The notes: generated from the sequence alone by a model not told the origin. 64,000 nucleotides of DNA from Clostridia bacterium (GCA_017415025.1 JAFQJH010000008.1:62001-126000), one strand, 5' to 3'. Shown: positions 7,056 through 15,692, numbered from the stretch's first letter. Translations and numbers: made by a program.

Positions 7056-7928
7056 TCAGTCTTTTCTCACAAGCCCGCTTGTGACCGGTCTTGTGATATA
7101 TATGTTCTTAACAAGAGATTTAAGTGCAGAAGCCGCTGACTGTGCCTTGGATTCATCATCAAAAATACCGTAAACTGTCGGACCGCTTCCGCTCATACAG
7201 GCGGCAAGTGCACCGTGTCGGTTGAGAGTGGATTTTATCGGCACACGCTCGGGAACTTCAATAAGCTGTTCAAAAACGTTTTTAGTGTACTTGCAGATAT
7301 CGTAAAGGTTGCCCTGCGATGCGGCATAGAGCATTGAGCAGGTATCAAGATGACGGATGCTCGTCGCTGTATCAAAGGCGGCAAACGCCTCCTTGGTTGA
7401 AACTCCCCTGTCGGGCTTTGCAAGAACAATATAACAATCCTCAAGTGCGGGCAAGGGTGAGAGAATCTCGCCGACATTCTGCGCAAGGCAGGTACCGCCC
7501 GTCAGACAGAAAGGCACGTCCGCACCGACCTTGAGTCCGATTTTACACAGCTCCGCAGAAGAAAGCTTGGTTTCAAAAATATCGTTGAGTGCGGCTATTA
7601 CTGCGGCACCGTCGGCACTTCCGCCAGCCATTCCCGCCTCAAAGGGAATACGCTTTTCAAGGTGAATTGCGATGCCTGTATTCTTCACTCCCGTTGCCTT
7701 GAAGAAGGCCTCGGCAGCCTTGTATGCGATATTGCGCTTGTCACAAGGAATACCGCTCTCGTTCGAGGTGATGGAGATTTTTCCGCTGTCGTCCGTCTCA
7801 ACCGTAACGGTATCGTAAAGGTCAACAGACTGCATCAGCATAAAGAGGCTGTGGTATCCGTTATCAAGGCGCGCAAGAATATCAAGCATAAGGTTGATTT
7901 TCGCCGCCGCATCGTAAGTTACTTTCAT
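7056..7928 (-). CDS. ispE: 4-diphosphocytidyl-2-C-methyl-D-erythritol kinase IspE
   Basis: IspE phosphorylates CDP-methylerythritol at the 2-position using ATP, the fourth step of the non-mevalonate isoprenoid pathway. The 290-residue length is usual. The start at 7926-7928 follows GAGGT; the longer frame to 8018 would cross the promoter at 7960. GHMP-kinase landmarks are present: AAAKINLMLDILARLDNGYH at the N-terminus, the ATP loop PFEAGMAGGSADGAAVIAAL, and the C-terminal MSGSGPTVYGIF. This points to MEP-pathway isoprenoid synthesis in the organism. It is a single-gene transcript, divergent from the DUF1858-trmK operon and convergent with the dockerin operon. Confidence 0.95.
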   Translation of the reverse strand: MKVTYDAAAKINLMLDILARLDNGYHSLFMLMQSVDLYDTVTVETDDSGKISITSNESGIPCDKRNIAYKAAEAFFKATGVKNTGIAIHLEKRIPFEAGMAGGSADGAAVIAALNDIFETKLSSAELCKIGLKVGADVPFCLTGGTCLAQNVGEILSPLPALEDCYIVLAKPDRGVSTKEAFAAFDTATSIRHLDTCSMLYAASQGNLYDICKYTKNVFEQLIEVPERVPIKSTLNRHGALAACMSGSGPTVYGIFDDESKAQSAASALKSLVKNIYITRPVTSGLVRKD

Positions 7929-7959
7929 TTTCAGTACCTCGTTCTTATTCGTTATCGAT

Positions 7960-7988
7960 ATTATATCACCTTTATTGCATTTTGAAAA
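7960..7988 (-). promoter_or_regulatory. Probable ispE promoter
   Basis: On the minus strand a consensus TATAAT (7960-7965) with a weak TTTTCA -35 (7983-7988) 17 bases upstream. The leader would be about 25 bases. Confidence 0.6.
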
Positions 7989-8005
7989 GTAAAATTTTAT
8001 ATCAC

Positions 8006-8033
8006 TTGAAAATATCACAGAAATGTGTATAAT
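8006..8033 (+). promoter_or_regulatory. Promoter of the DUF1858-trmK-nif3-rqcH operon
   Basis: TTGAAA (8006-8011), 16-base spacer, TATAAT (8028-8033). It is about 20 bases upstream of the first ribosome site. Confidence 0.75.
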
Positions 8034-8062
8034 AGATATATAAAATTATCGGAGGTTTTATT

Positions 8063-8266
8063 ATGACAGAAGTTACAAAAGATATGATTATCGGCGACAT
8101 CCTTGACGCTGACGTAGGCACTGCAAAGTTTTTCCTTGATATGGGTATGCACTGCCTCGGCTGTCCCTCTGCAAGAGGTGAAAGCCTTGAGATGGCTTGT
8201 CAGGTTCACGGTGTTGACGTTGAAGATCTTGTTGCTGACATCAACGCTTACCTTGCAAGCAAATAA
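8063..8266 (+). CDS. DUF1858 domain protein (redox disulfide, CxxC)
   Basis: A 67-residue single-domain protein of the DUF1858 / hybrid-cluster-associated redox disulfide family, related to the N-terminal part of ScdA/YtfE. The hallmark is CLGCPSARGE (residues ~34-43), a CxxC that can form a disulfide or bind metal, preceded by the VTKDMIIGDILD helix. An excellent GGAGG site lies before the ATG. It leads an operon with trmK, whose start is only three bases after this stop, so the two are translationally coupled. The family is thought to act in nitric-oxide or iron-cluster stress; the role here is unknown. Confidence 0.9.
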   Translation: MTEVTKDMIIGDILDADVGTAKFFLDMGMHCLGCPSARGESLEMACQVHGVDVEDLVADINAYLASK

Positions 8267-8269
8267 GCT

Positions 8270-8941
8270 ATGCTCAAGCTCGGATCAAGACTGAATATGG
8301 CGGCGCAGATGGTAAGGCAGGGCTCTCGGCTTGCCGATATCGGCACGGACCACGCTTACCTGACCGCTTCGCTTATACTTGACGGCACGGTTAAGAGTGC
8401 CATAGCCGCTGATTTGAGAAAAGGTCCATTGGAAAACGCTGAAGCTACCGTAATTTCTTACGGTATTGCCGACAAGGTGGAGCTGCGTCTTTCCGATGGG
8501 CTTACCGCTATTTTGCCCGAAGAGGCAGACGATATCGTTATCGCAGGAATGGGCGGTATTCTCATTTCCGAAATTCTCGGTGCGGCACCTTGGGTAAAAA
8601 ATGAAAAATACAAGCTGATTCTCCAGCCGCAGTCTCACGACGAGGTTCTGCGCGAATGGCTGTGGAATAACGGCTTTGAGATTACACAAGAGGATGCGTG
8701 CTTTGATGACGGCAAGGCTTACATTTGTATGTCTGCCGCTTATACGGGTGTCAGCTCTTCCCACAGTGAAGCTGAAATTCTTTTAGGCGGTTTCGCGGAT
8801 AAAACCGATGAGGCATCCTCCGCTTTTGTTGAACGCAAGCTGCACCGCGTACGCGTAAGGCTTGATGCTCTAAAAAAGTCTGATGCGGAAAATGATGAAA
8901 TACAAGTTCTGCAAAATATTATTGATGAGGTGAACCGATGA
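8270..8941 (+). CDS. trmK: tRNA (adenine(22)-N1)-methyltransferase TrmK
   Basis: TrmK (YqfN) uses SAM to make m1A22 in the D-arm of tRNAs. The 223-residue Rossmann methyltransferase has the SAM loop LADIGTDHAYLTASLI (residues ~20-36), the AADLRKGPLENA acidic loop, VIAGMGGILISEIL as the catalytic motif IV region, and a C-terminal helical coiled-coil. No clear ribosome site precedes the ATG, which is three bases after the DUF1858 stop, so translation is probably by coupling. It overlaps nif3 by four bases (ATGA). The trmK-yqfO order is the same as in Bacillus. Confidence 0.92.
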   Translation: MLKLGSRLNMAAQMVRQGSRLADIGTDHAYLTASLILDGTVKSAIAADLRKGPLENAEATVISYGIADKVELRLSDGLTAILPEEADDIVIAGMGGILISEILGAAPWVKNEKYKLILQPQSHDEVLREWLWNNGFEITQEDACFDDGKAYICMSAAYTGVSSSHSEAEILLGGFADKTDEASSAFVERKLHRVRVRLDALKKSDAENDEIQVLQNIIDEVNR

Positions 8942-9675
8942 CAACCGTTAGAGATTTTTTAAATTATCTGAACACACTCGCTCCGCTTGACACTCAGGAG
9001 GACTGGGACAACAGCGGTATGCTCGTCGGCGATATGGACGCCGAGGTGAAAAAGGCTGTCGCTGTTCTTGATATCGACCCGTGGTCAGTTGAAAGAGCAA
9101 AGAAGCTCGGCGCAAACCTTATCATCAGCCACCATCCTGTTATCTTCAGCGTGATGAAAAGCTTTACGAAGGGCAGCATTGCGTTTGAGCTCGCATCAAA
9201 TTCTATTAACGCGATTTGTATGCACACTCCGCTTGATATTGCCGACGGCGGCACAAATGATGCACTCGCCGAGCTTCTCGGATTTAAGGCATATAAGGGT
9301 GAAAATCCGATTCTGCGCTTTGCCGACATTGAAGAAACCACGGCAGGAAAGCTCGCTTCTCACATCGCAAAAACGCTTGACACTAAAGTACGCTTTGCCG
9401 ATGCAGGTAAGCCGATACAGAAAATCGCAATCTGCACAGGCGGCGGTGCTTCACTGATAGGTGAAGCAGGCAAAATTGATGCATTCATCACGGGCGATAC
9501 AAAGCACAACGACTTTCTCGATGCGGTGAGTGCAGGAATAACGCTCATCGCGGCAGGACACTATGAAACCGAAATCCCCGTTGTTCCCGTTCTGGCAAAA
9601 AAGCTTCAGGAGCAGTTTAAGGATATAGAAATTATTGATATCAAGCAGGAAAATCCTGTTAAATTTACGGAGTAA
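8938..9675 (+). CDS. NIF3-like (YqfO/YbgI) dinuclear metal-binding protein
   Basis: A 245-residue NIF3-family protein, a hexameric toroid with a dinuclear metal site; often annotated as GTP cyclohydrolase 1 type 2, a function that is not well established. The metal ligands are seen as NLIISHHPVIF (His-His), CMHTPLDIADGG (His and Asp), and near the end AAGHYETE (His and Glu). The protein lacks the ~130-residue PII-like insert found in Bacillus YqfO and so is the short form. The start overlaps the trmK stop and has GAGGTG in front. It pairs with trmK in many Firmicutes, suggesting a link to tRNA or metabolite repair. Confidence 0.9.
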   Translation: MTTVRDFLNYLNTLAPLDTQEDWDNSGMLVGDMDAEVKKAVAVLDIDPWSVERAKKLGANLIISHHPVIFSVMKSFTKGSIAFELASNSINAICMHTPLDIADGGTNDALAELLGFKAYKGENPILRFADIEETTAGKLASHIAKTLDTKVRFADAGKPIQKIAICTGGGASLIGEAGKIDAFITGDTKHNDFLDAVSAGITLIAAGHYETEIPVVPVLAKKLQEQFKDIEIIDIKQENPVKFTE

Positions 9676-9677
9676 TT

Positions 9678-11426
9678 ATGGCACTTGACGGTATACTTTT
9701 AAGTCTCGCAAAAAAAGAAATACTCGACGGCGCGCAGTTCAGCCGCGTCGAAAAAATACACCAGCCCTCCCGCGAGGAGCTGGTTATTCATCTGCGCGGT
9801 AAGGGCGGAGCAAAGAAGCTTCTTTTAAGCGTTCGCGCAAACAGCCCGAGGATTCATTTTACATCCCACGCGCCTGAAAATCCCGCAACACCGCCGATGT
9901 TCTGTATGCTGATGCGCAAGAGGCTTGTTAATGCCGCACTTGTTGACGTGCGACAATCCGAGCTTGACCGTGTGCTTTACATTGATTTTGACGCGACAAA
10001 CGAAATCGGCGACCGTGTCAAGCTCACGCTTTCCATTGAAATTATGGCAAAGCACAGCAACATCATTCTTTTTGACGGTGACGGAAAAATCGTTGATGCA
10101 CTCAAGCGCGTTGACCTTAGTCAGTCAACGGTACGACAGATTCTGCCCGGCTTCAACTACACCTCTCCCCCGCCGCAGAATAAGCTGAACATAACTCTCC
10201 ATTCGACGGAAAACATAATTGCTCAGATTAAGACTTATCCCACAAAGACACTCTCTTCTGCTATCCTTTGCACGTTGCAAGGCGTATCTCCCCTTACAAG
10301 CCGTGAGCTTGCGGGCGAGGACGCAGAGCTCTTCGTTGATGAGGTAAGCGATAAGTCTTTCGATACACTCGCAAATTCAATAGATGCTTTAAGGGAGACC
10401 GTGCAATCGGGTACGGGTACGCCTTTTATGCTAAAGGATGAAACGGGCAAGCCTGTTGACTTTTCCTTCATGCCGATTCGTCAGTACGGTACAAAATATA
10501 CTGCAGAGGAAAAGGAAAGCTTTTCCGAGCTTCTTGACGAGTTTTATTTTGAATGTGACCGACTTGACAGAACTAGACAGAAGGCTCAGGACCTTGTTAA
10601 GTTTTTAAATTCAGCAATTGCACGAATTTCGAAAAAAATCAGCCTTCAGCAGGCGGAGCTCAAGCAATGTGCTGACCGTGAGCTTCTGCGAATCAGTGCA
10701 GAGCTTATCAACGCTAATCTTTACAGGCTTGAAAAGGGCGCGGTTTACTACGACCTTGAGAATTATTACGACGAAAACAAGGTGCTTCGTATAAAAGCCG
10801 ACCCGTCCAAATCCCCTGCACAGAATGCACAGAAATATTTTAAGGATTACCGCAAGGCAAAGACGGCAGAAACGATGCTGACAGAGCTTATCGAAAAAGG
10901 CAAGGAGGAGCTTCAATACCTTGAAACGGTTGCAGATGCACTCGACCGTGCAAGCACGCAGGCGGAGATTGAAGAAATCCGCAACGAGCTTGCAGTAAGC
11001 GGTTTTATGCGTTTCAAGCGCAAGAACAATTCAAAGCAGCCAAAGCTTCTTCCCCCAATGGAGTACCGTACAACAGACGGATTCAGAGTGCTTGTAGGCA
11101 GAAACAATATGCAGAATGACAAGCTGTCACTGAAGACCGCGCAGAAAAGCGATATGTGGCTTCATACGCAGAAGTTCCCCGGCTCGCACGTTATAATCGT
11201 CAGTGACGGTCAGGAAATCAGCGACGATGCTATTGTCGAAGCGGCGGAAATTGCGGCATACCACAGCAAGGCACGCGACGCAAAGCTCGTCCCCGTTGAT
11301 TACACTTACGTCAAGCACCTGAAAAAACCGCAGGGTGCACCTCCGGGCAAGGTTATTTACCACGTTTATTATTCCGTAAACGTTACCCCCGAGAGGGAAA
11401 AAATCGAAAAAATGGAAGTTAAATGA
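9678..11426 (+). CDS. rqcH: Ribosome quality-control factor RqcH (NFACT/Rqc2 family)
   Basis: RqcH binds stalled 50S subunits carrying peptidyl-tRNA and adds C-terminal alanine tails that mark the nascent chain for ClpXP. At 582 residues it shows the NFACT-N domain (1-~200), a long coiled-coil (roughly 270-430) and NFACT-R (from ~440). The Asp-Arg pair needed for tailing in B. subtilis (D97-R98) falls at exactly residues 97-98 here, in SELDRVLYIDF. Other landmarks are PPMFCMLMRKRL, EIMAKHSNIILFD and DMWLHTQKFPGSHVII. It is last in the operon, two bases after nif3, and ends at a strong terminator. Older annotation calls this family fibronectin-binding protein. Confidence 0.93.
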   Translation: MALDGILLSLAKKEILDGAQFSRVEKIHQPSREELVIHLRGKGGAKKLLLSVRANSPRIHFTSHAPENPATPPMFCMLMRKRLVNAALVDVRQSELDRVLYIDFDATNEIGDRVKLTLSIEIMAKHSNIILFDGDGKIVDALKRVDLSQSTVRQILPGFNYTSPPPQNKLNITLHSTENIIAQIKTYPTKTLSSAILCTLQGVSPLTSRELAGEDAELFVDEVSDKSFDTLANSIDALRETVQSGTGTPFMLKDETGKPVDFSFMPIRQYGTKYTAEEKESFSELLDEFYFECDRLDRTRQKAQDLVKFLNSAIARISKKISLQQAELKQCADRELLRISAELINANLYRLEKGAVYYDLENYYDENKVLRIKADPSKSPAQNAQKYFKDYRKAKTAETMLTELIEKGKEELQYLETVADALDRASTQAEIEEIRNELAVSGFMRFKRKNNSKQPKLLPPMEYRTTDGFRVLVGRNNMQNDKLSLKTAQKSDMWLHTQKFPGSHVIIVSDGQEISDDAIVEAAEIAAYHSKARDAKLVPVDYTYVKHLKKPQGAPPGKVIYHVYYSVNVTPEREKIEKMEVK

Positions 11427-11432
11427 AGACTA

Positions 11433-11468
11433 AATCCCGGACACATCGCACTGTGTCCGGGATTTTCC
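11433..11468. terminator. Bidirectional intrinsic terminator between rqcH and the phosphoesterase
   Basis: 13-bp perfect stem AATCCCGGACACA/TGTGTCCGGGATT (11433-11445 with 11452-11464) with T-runs on the plus side; convergent genes lie on both sides. Confidence 0.9.
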
Positions 11469-11479
11469 TGTAAAATATA

Positions 11480-12931
11480 TTAACCGAAAAGACCTTCAAA
11501 GAGTGGAATCTTGAATCCGAGCTGTCTGTTGTCGTAGTAGTCGCCGATATTGGTGAAGAAATTAGCTATAAAGCCGATTACGCTGACAATCGGATAGTAG
11601 AGCCTTCCGATCGTTTTGTAATTATGACCACCCTCGTTGCTTGTTTTTTCAATGGTAAGGCTGCCAATGTTCTCATCACTTTCAACAGTATAAGAGTTAA
11701 TTACAATTGAATCCTCGGAGAAATCAATCAGATTGTAGATTTTTTCATCGGTCAGATATTCGTGACCTATGTTGTCGCTGAGTCCGACATCGTCATCGTT
11801 TCTCGGATTATTGACTGAGCCGGATACCATATATACGGTACCCTCGGCATCAGTTACCTTCCCGCCGTTTTCGGTAGCCTCAACGGTCTTGTTATTATAA
11901 AGAACGTTGGAAATTGTGTAATAATGGCTGTGACCCAGAAGACAGAGGTCGAGACCGAATTCGTCTGCAATCGGCGCCCACATAAGGCGAAGCAAGGCAT
12001 TCTCGCTTTCACGGCTCGGAATACGGGCACTGTAAAGGTCGTGGTGGAAGACAGCAACTCTCCACTTGACATCCTCATTCGCTTCAACCGCTTTTTTAAC
12101 AAAACGGCGATGATCAGTCACGCTTGTGTTATTACTGTCCATTATAAGAAAAAGGACATCGCCCTTGACAAACCAATAGTCTGTGCCGACATAAGATCTC
12201 ATATTCATATCTGCAGTGTTAGGCTGATGTGTAAAATATCGGTAATCGGCACTCTTCTTGTCATGATTGCCGACAGTTGTTGCAAACGGGATTGAACGGA
12301 TATATCTGTTAGCGACAAGGCCCTTATATTCATCGCGCATACCGTCAGATGCCTGGTCACCTGCCGAAATAACAAGGTCGATTGACTTACCCTGAGAAAG
12401 AGCCTTTGCAACACCTGTTTCAAGCATGAGGTTAAAATTATAGGCTGTGTCGCGGATGCTGTTTTCGGGGAACTTGTCAGCAGAAATATGAATATCTGTC
12501 AGATACATTGCAGTAAAGCGGTTTTCGCTGATAGTAGTGAAGCTGTAGGTTTCACTCGTCCATCCGCCGGACGTGCAGTAATAGCCGTAGCTTGCACCGT
12601 CCTCAAGCGAATCAATCACGGCACAAAGACGGTAATCACCCTGGTGGGTTTTGATTGCGGTTGCGGTAAATTCATCAATTTTTGCGCCCTCGCCGTCAAG
12701 CAGAACAACGCTTCCGCTGTCGCTTTCGGAGTACCACGAAACGTAGCGCTCCGAATCGTCACTGCCGGGTGTGAGCATAACGGCGGCACTTATTTCTTCA
12801 TCAGCTGTTGTCCAATAGCTGTTCCACGCTTCCTGTGATGTCGGCTGTGTAACTGCAGACACAGACATCGATCCCGTGCACAGCATAATAACGGTCAAAA
12901 GCAGGGCAAGTATTCTTTTGGTCTTCTTCAT
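11480..12931 (-). CDS. Secreted metallophosphoesterase, purple acid phosphatase-like
   Basis: A 483-residue exported phosphoesterase. A signal peptide (1-26, ending MSVSA) is followed by a beta-sandwich domain (~40-130) of the PAP-N/fibronectin type and then a calcineurin-like core: TDIHI (D-x-H), SAGDQASDG, VGNHDKK, FHHDLYS and LLGHSHYY supply the metal ligands in the usual order. The C-terminal end carries a hydrophobic stretch (IVSVIGFIANFF) that may be a surface or membrane contact. The family includes acid phosphatases and phosphodiesterases, and the substrate cannot be told from sequence. It is a single gene with its own promoter. Confidence 0.88.
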   Translation of the reverse strand: MKKTKRILALLLTVIMLCTGSMSVSAVTQPTSQEAWNSYWTTADEEISAAVMLTPGSDDSERYVSWYSESDSGSVVLLDGEGAKIDEFTATAIKTHQGDYRLCAVIDSLEDGASYGYYCTSGGWTSETYSFTTISENRFTAMYLTDIHISADKFPENSIRDTAYNFNLMLETGVAKALSQGKSIDLVISAGDQASDGMRDEYKGLVANRYIRSIPFATTVGNHDKKSADYRYFTHQPNTADMNMRSYVGTDYWFVKGDVLFLIMDSNNTSVTDHRRFVKKAVEANEDVKWRVAVFHHDLYSARIPSRESENALLRLMWAPIADEFGLDLCLLGHSHYYTISNVLYNNKTVEATENGGKVTDAEGTVYMVSGSVNNPRNDDDVGLSDNIGHEYLTDEKIYNLIDFSEDSIVINSYTVESDENIGSLTIEKTSNEGGHNYKTIGRLYYPIVSVIGFIANFFTNIGDYYDNRQLGFKIPLFEGLFG

Positions 12932-12963
12932 AACACTCTTCCTTTCGGTTATTGATTTTAATT

Positions 12964-12992
12964 ATTATAGATTAGAAAAAAGAAAAAGTCAA
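12964..12992 (-). promoter_or_regulatory. Promoter of the secreted phosphoesterase
   Basis: On the minus strand TTGACT (12987-12992), a 17-base T-rich spacer and TATAAT (12964-12969). Confidence 0.78.
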
Positions 12993-13086
12993 ACACGCCT
13001 GCATGCAATTCAACCTTTGTTATAGCTATTCTGATAGTTTGAAAGAATTTTTATAGAAAACGGTTACAGATACGTTATACTGAAAT

Positions 13087-13368
13087 TCATACAACGTAGC
13101 GTTGGATTGCCGTTGCAATGCCGCCCAAAACATAGCATATTATTACTGACCAAAAGACAAATTTTGCCAATCCCCTTTTGAACGCGGAAAGCTTTTCGTC
13201 CTTGGATAATAAATACAACAGGATTTCTATCGGCAAAAATCTGACAAATACACCGATTGCATTACCGAGCCAGGACTGTACCTGCACATTTAATTCGTTC
13301 AGCAAAGGAGCAACAAATAAAAACTCTATTCCGATTATTATGAGAAGGATTTTGTAGGATTTTTTCAT
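13087..13368 (-). CDS. Small membrane protein of unknown function
   Basis: A 93-residue hydrophobic protein with an N-terminal transmembrane helix (about residues 7-25), a second near 40-57 and a third near 70-88, joined by short basic loops (SKDEKLSAFKRG). I do not recognise a family. The ATG is preceded by GAGGTTAC and by a good promoter at 13401-13429, which supports real expression. It stands alone between the phosphoesterase and the tRNA cluster. Confidence 0.65.
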   Translation of the reverse strand: MKKSYKILLIIIGIEFLFVAPLLNELNVQVQSWLGNAIGVFVRFLPIEILLYLLSKDEKLSAFKRGLAKFVFWSVIICYVLGGIATAIQRYVV

Positions 13369-13400
13369 AGTGTAACCTCGGTAAAAGTTATATCAGATTG

Positions 13401-13429
13401 ATTATAACATATTGTAAAATGTGTTGCAA
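13401..13429 (-). promoter_or_regulatory. Promoter of the small membrane protein gene
   Basis: On the minus strand TTGCAA (13424-13429), 17-base spacer, TATAAT (13401-13406). Confidence 0.75.
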
Positions 13430-13482
13430 ACACAGATTGCAGACAATATAAAAAAATAATTCAAAAATATCCCTTTTAGCTA

Positions 13483-13512
13483 TTGACAAAAACAGATAAC
13501 CTATGTTAAAAT
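13483..13512 (+). promoter_or_regulatory. Promoter of the tRNA cluster
   Basis: TTGACA (13483-13488), 18-base spacer, TAAAAT (13507-13512). The first tRNA starts 20 bases downstream. Confidence 0.75.
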
Positions 13513-13532
13513 ATCACACGTTGCAGACACAC

Positions 13533-13606
13533 GCGGGTGTAGTTTAGTGGTAGAATTCTAGCCTTCCAAGCTAGTCGTGTGGGTTCGATTCCCATCACCC
13601 GCTCCA
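13533..13606 (+). tRNA. tRNA-Gly (anticodon TCC)
   Basis: Acceptor GCGGGTG pairs with CACCCGC. The anticodon loop CTTCCAA gives TCC, GGTTCGATTCC forms the T-arm, and CCA is encoded (13604-13606). Confidence 0.96.
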
Positions 13607-13647
13607 ATTTCCCCTAAACTTCTGCAATAGCAAAAGGGGCTAAATAT

Positions 13648-13724
<77 letters not shown>

Positions 13725-13727
13725 TAT

Positions 13728-13805
13728 GGTGGGTATAGCTTAGTTGGTTAAAGCGCCAGTTTGTGGCACTGGAGACCGTCGGTTCGAATCCGACTATCCA
13801 CCCCA
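13728..13805 (+). tRNA. tRNA-His (anticodon GTG) with encoded G-1
   Basis: Acceptor GTGGGTA pairs with TATCCAC. The extra G at 13728 pairs with C73, the identity mark of tRNA-His. Anticodon loop TTGTGGC gives GTG; CCA is encoded. Confidence 0.96.
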
Positions 13806-13810
13806 ATTAA

Positions 13811-13841
13811 AAGTCTGCAAGAAGTCCTTTCTTGCAGACTT
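13811..13841. other. Perfect hairpin between tRNA-His and tRNA-Gln
   Basis: 13-bp inverted repeat AAGTCTGCAAGAA/TTCTTGCAGACTT around a 5-base loop. The plus strand has little U-tract after it (ACCTTTATA), so it may be a weak terminator or a processing signal between tRNA-His and tRNA-Gln. Confidence 0.7.
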
Positions 13842-13861
13842 ACCTTTATAAAACAAAATAA

Positions 13862-13936
13862 TGGGGTGTCGTCAAGCGGTAAGACACAGCACTTTGACTG
13901 CTGCATTCGCTGGTTCGAATCCAGCCATCCCAGCCA
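13862..13936 (+). tRNA. tRNA-Gln (anticodon TTG)
   Basis: Acceptor TGGGGTG pairs with CATCCCA. Anticodon loop CTTTGAC gives TTG. T-arm GGTTCGAATCC; CCA encoded. Confidence 0.96.
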
Positions 13937-13973
13937 AAAATCGACAATCTTCGACAGAGGGTTGTCGATTTTT
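13937..13973 (+). terminator. Intrinsic terminator of the tRNA cluster; start of a gene-free gap to 14145
   Basis: Stem AATCGACAA/TTGTCGATT with flanking A and T runs. The remaining gap to 14083 holds only an imperfect inverted repeat (TTCACTATT at 13986-13994 with AATAGTGAA at 14047-14055) and a GC-rich hairpin GCGGG/CCCGC near 14064-14078. Confidence 0.85.
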
Positions 13974-14083
13974 ACTTATTACTTCTTCACTATTCACTCT
14001 TCACTAATCTTCGGGTCGATTTTTGGCGAAGTAATAGGTAAGAAGGAATAGTGAATAAGTTAGGGCGGGTCACCCGCACCCGA

Positions 14084-14112
14084 TTGTAATTTCAGATTAT
14101 GTGTGATATAAT
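14084..14112 (+). promoter_or_regulatory. Promoter of the P-loop kinase-like gene
   Basis: TTGTAA (14084-14089), 17-base spacer, TATAAT (14107-14112). Confidence 0.65.
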
Positions 14113-14145
14113 CAGCCCGACAAATAAGAATTTGAAGGTGAGATA

Positions 14146-14661
14146 ATGATTATTTTAATTACAGGAGCATCGCATACAGGCAAAACTGCACTTGCCCAAA
14201 AATTGCTCGAAAAATATAAATATCCATACCTGTCAATAGACCATCTGAAAATGGGTTTAATTCGTAGCGGCAATACAGAACTTACTCCTATGGATGATAC
14301 GGAATTAGTTGAATATCTGTGGCCGATTGTTCGTGAAATGATAAAAACTGCTATTGAGAATAATCAGAACTTAATTGTCGAAGGTTGCTATATTCCATTC
14401 GATTGGCAGAAAGACTTTGACTCCGAATATCTTGAAAGCATCAAATATTACTGTCTTATAATGAGTGAGGAATATATCAGAAATCACTTTGCTGACATAA
14501 AGAAATATGCAAACGTCATTGAAAATCGTTTGGATGTTGAATGGTGTACCATTGAGAGCGTTTTGACAGATAATGCGGAAGTCCTCGCCCTTGCGAAAAA
14601 GCATAATGTAAACTTTATTCTCATTGATGACCAATACGAGATTAATATTGATTTAGATTGA
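14146..14661 (+). CDS. P-loop kinase-like ATPase (AAA_33/zeta-toxin-like fold)
   Basis: A 171-residue nucleotide-binding protein. Walker A is GASHTGKT at residues 7-14, and IDHLKMGLIRSG supplies the substrate-side Asp typical of small-molecule or 2-phosphoglycerate kinase-like folds. NLIVEGCYIP is the second acidic strand. There is no transmembrane or DNA-binding part. A good ribosome site (GAAGGTGAG) precedes it. The base composition is more AT-rich than the housekeeping genes on both sides, as in the following two genes, so this may be a variable segment next to the tRNA cluster. The substrate is unknown. Confidence 0.75.
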   Translation: MIILITGASHTGKTALAQKLLEKYKYPYLSIDHLKMGLIRSGNTELTPMDDTELVEYLWPIVREMIKTAIENNQNLIVEGCYIPFDWQKDFDSEYLESIKYYCLIMSEEYIRNHFADIKKYANVIENRLDVEWCTIESVLTDNAEVLALAKKHNVNFILIDDQYEINIDLD

Positions 14662-14688
14662 TAATTCCAATTTGAGGGAGTATGTGCT

Positions 14689-15450
14689 ATGGAATGGTTT
14701 CATATCGAAAAGATTGATAATGAAACATTTGCAATAAGTGAATATGGGCACTGGGAAGAAACACATTGCTATTTATTGCTCGGCACAGAACGCGCCATTT
14801 TAATAGATACCGGTTTAGGCGTGGCAAATATAAAAAGCGTTGTTAACAATATTACTTCTTTGCCCGTCCTCGTGATAACAACTCATGTTCATTGGGATCA
14901 TATCGGCGGTCACAAGTATTTCCGTGATTTTGCCGTGTATGAAAAAGAGATAGCTTGGATATCCAAAAATTTTCCGATCCCTCTTAAAATGGTCAAAGAA
15001 AATCTCACTCGAAAGCCGTGTGATTTTCCAAGCGGTTTCAATATTGAGAGCTATCAAGTTTTTCAAGGTATGCCTTCATTCACTATGCGTGATGGTGACA
15101 TTATAGAATTAGGCAATAGAAGGCTTCAAGTGCTTCATACTCCCGGACACTCTCCCGGACATTGTTGCTTTTATGAAAAAGAGCGTGGATACTTGTATTC
15201 GGGAGATCTGATATATAGCGGATGCCTTGATGCATTCTATCCATCGACGAATCCGATTGACTTTATGCATTCGGTTGATAAAATCAGAAAGCTTGACATA
15301 CAAAAAATATGTCCTTCGCATCACGAAATCAATATTCCCATCGGAATAGTCGATAGAATTTACGATGCATTTTGCGAAATACACAGCACAAACAAGCTCC
15401 AACATGGTAACGGTATGTTTGATTTTGGTGATTTTCAAATACACATATAA
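14689..15450 (+). CDS. Metallo-beta-lactamase-fold hydrolase
   Basis: A 253-residue MBL-fold protein. The metal motif TTHVHWDHIGGH (HxHxDH, residues ~64-75), the later LHTPGHSPGHCC His and SGDLIYSG Asp, and a final CPSHHEI His form a complete binuclear zinc site. The fold includes glyoxalase II, lactonases and phosphodiesterases, and the substrate cannot be assigned. It lies 27 bases after the P-loop gene in the same direction and ends at a terminator, so the two form an operon. AT-rich like its neighbour. Confidence 0.85.
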   Translation: MEWFHIEKIDNETFAISEYGHWEETHCYLLLGTERAILIDTGLGVANIKSVVNNITSLPVLVITTHVHWDHIGGHKYFRDFAVYEKEIAWISKNFPIPLKMVKENLTRKPCDFPSGFNIESYQVFQGMPSFTMRDGDIIELGNRRLQVLHTPGHSPGHCCFYEKERGYLYSGDLIYSGCLDAFYPSTNPIDFMHSVDKIRKLDIQKICPSHHEINIPIGIVDRIYDAFCEIHSTNKLQHGNGMFDFGDFQIHI

Positions 15451-15492
15451 ATTCCAATTTATCGGTTTGTTGCTAAATTAAGCTGTAAACAC

Positions 15493-15531
15493 AGCAAATC
15501 CGTTCACGATAGTGGGCGGATTTTGCTTTTT
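15493..15531 (+). terminator. Intrinsic terminator after the MBL-fold gene
   Basis: Stem AGCAAATCCG/CGGATTTTGCT (one bulge) with an inner CAC/GTG helix, followed by TTTTTGATT. Confidence 0.75.
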
Positions 15532-15625
15532 GATTATTGCTTCTTCACCCCTGCCCTGAACATAAGCCTTTTAATAAATTTTAATTTATCGGGATGTTGT
15601 CAAAATTTACTATTAATATACATAT

Positions 15626-15654
15626 TTGAAATTTTCAACCTTTTGTGTTATATT
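15626..15654 (+). promoter_or_regulatory. Promoter of the PPP-like phosphoesterase
   Basis: TTGAAA (15626-15631), 17-base spacer, TATATT (15649-15654). Confidence 0.65.
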
Positions 15655-15692
15655 TATAAATAATATCGCTTTCATAAAAAGGATAAAACAGA

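Noticed and set aside
12961-13087. Antisense transcript or regulatory RNA in the gap between the phosphoesterase and the small membrane gene
   Set aside because: Only the phosphoesterase promoter is seen. No hairpin with a T-run is present.
13761-14051. Plus-strand frame of 96 codons across tRNA-His and tRNA-Gln
   Set aside because: It overlaps two well-formed tRNAs and a terminator, and has no ribosome site.
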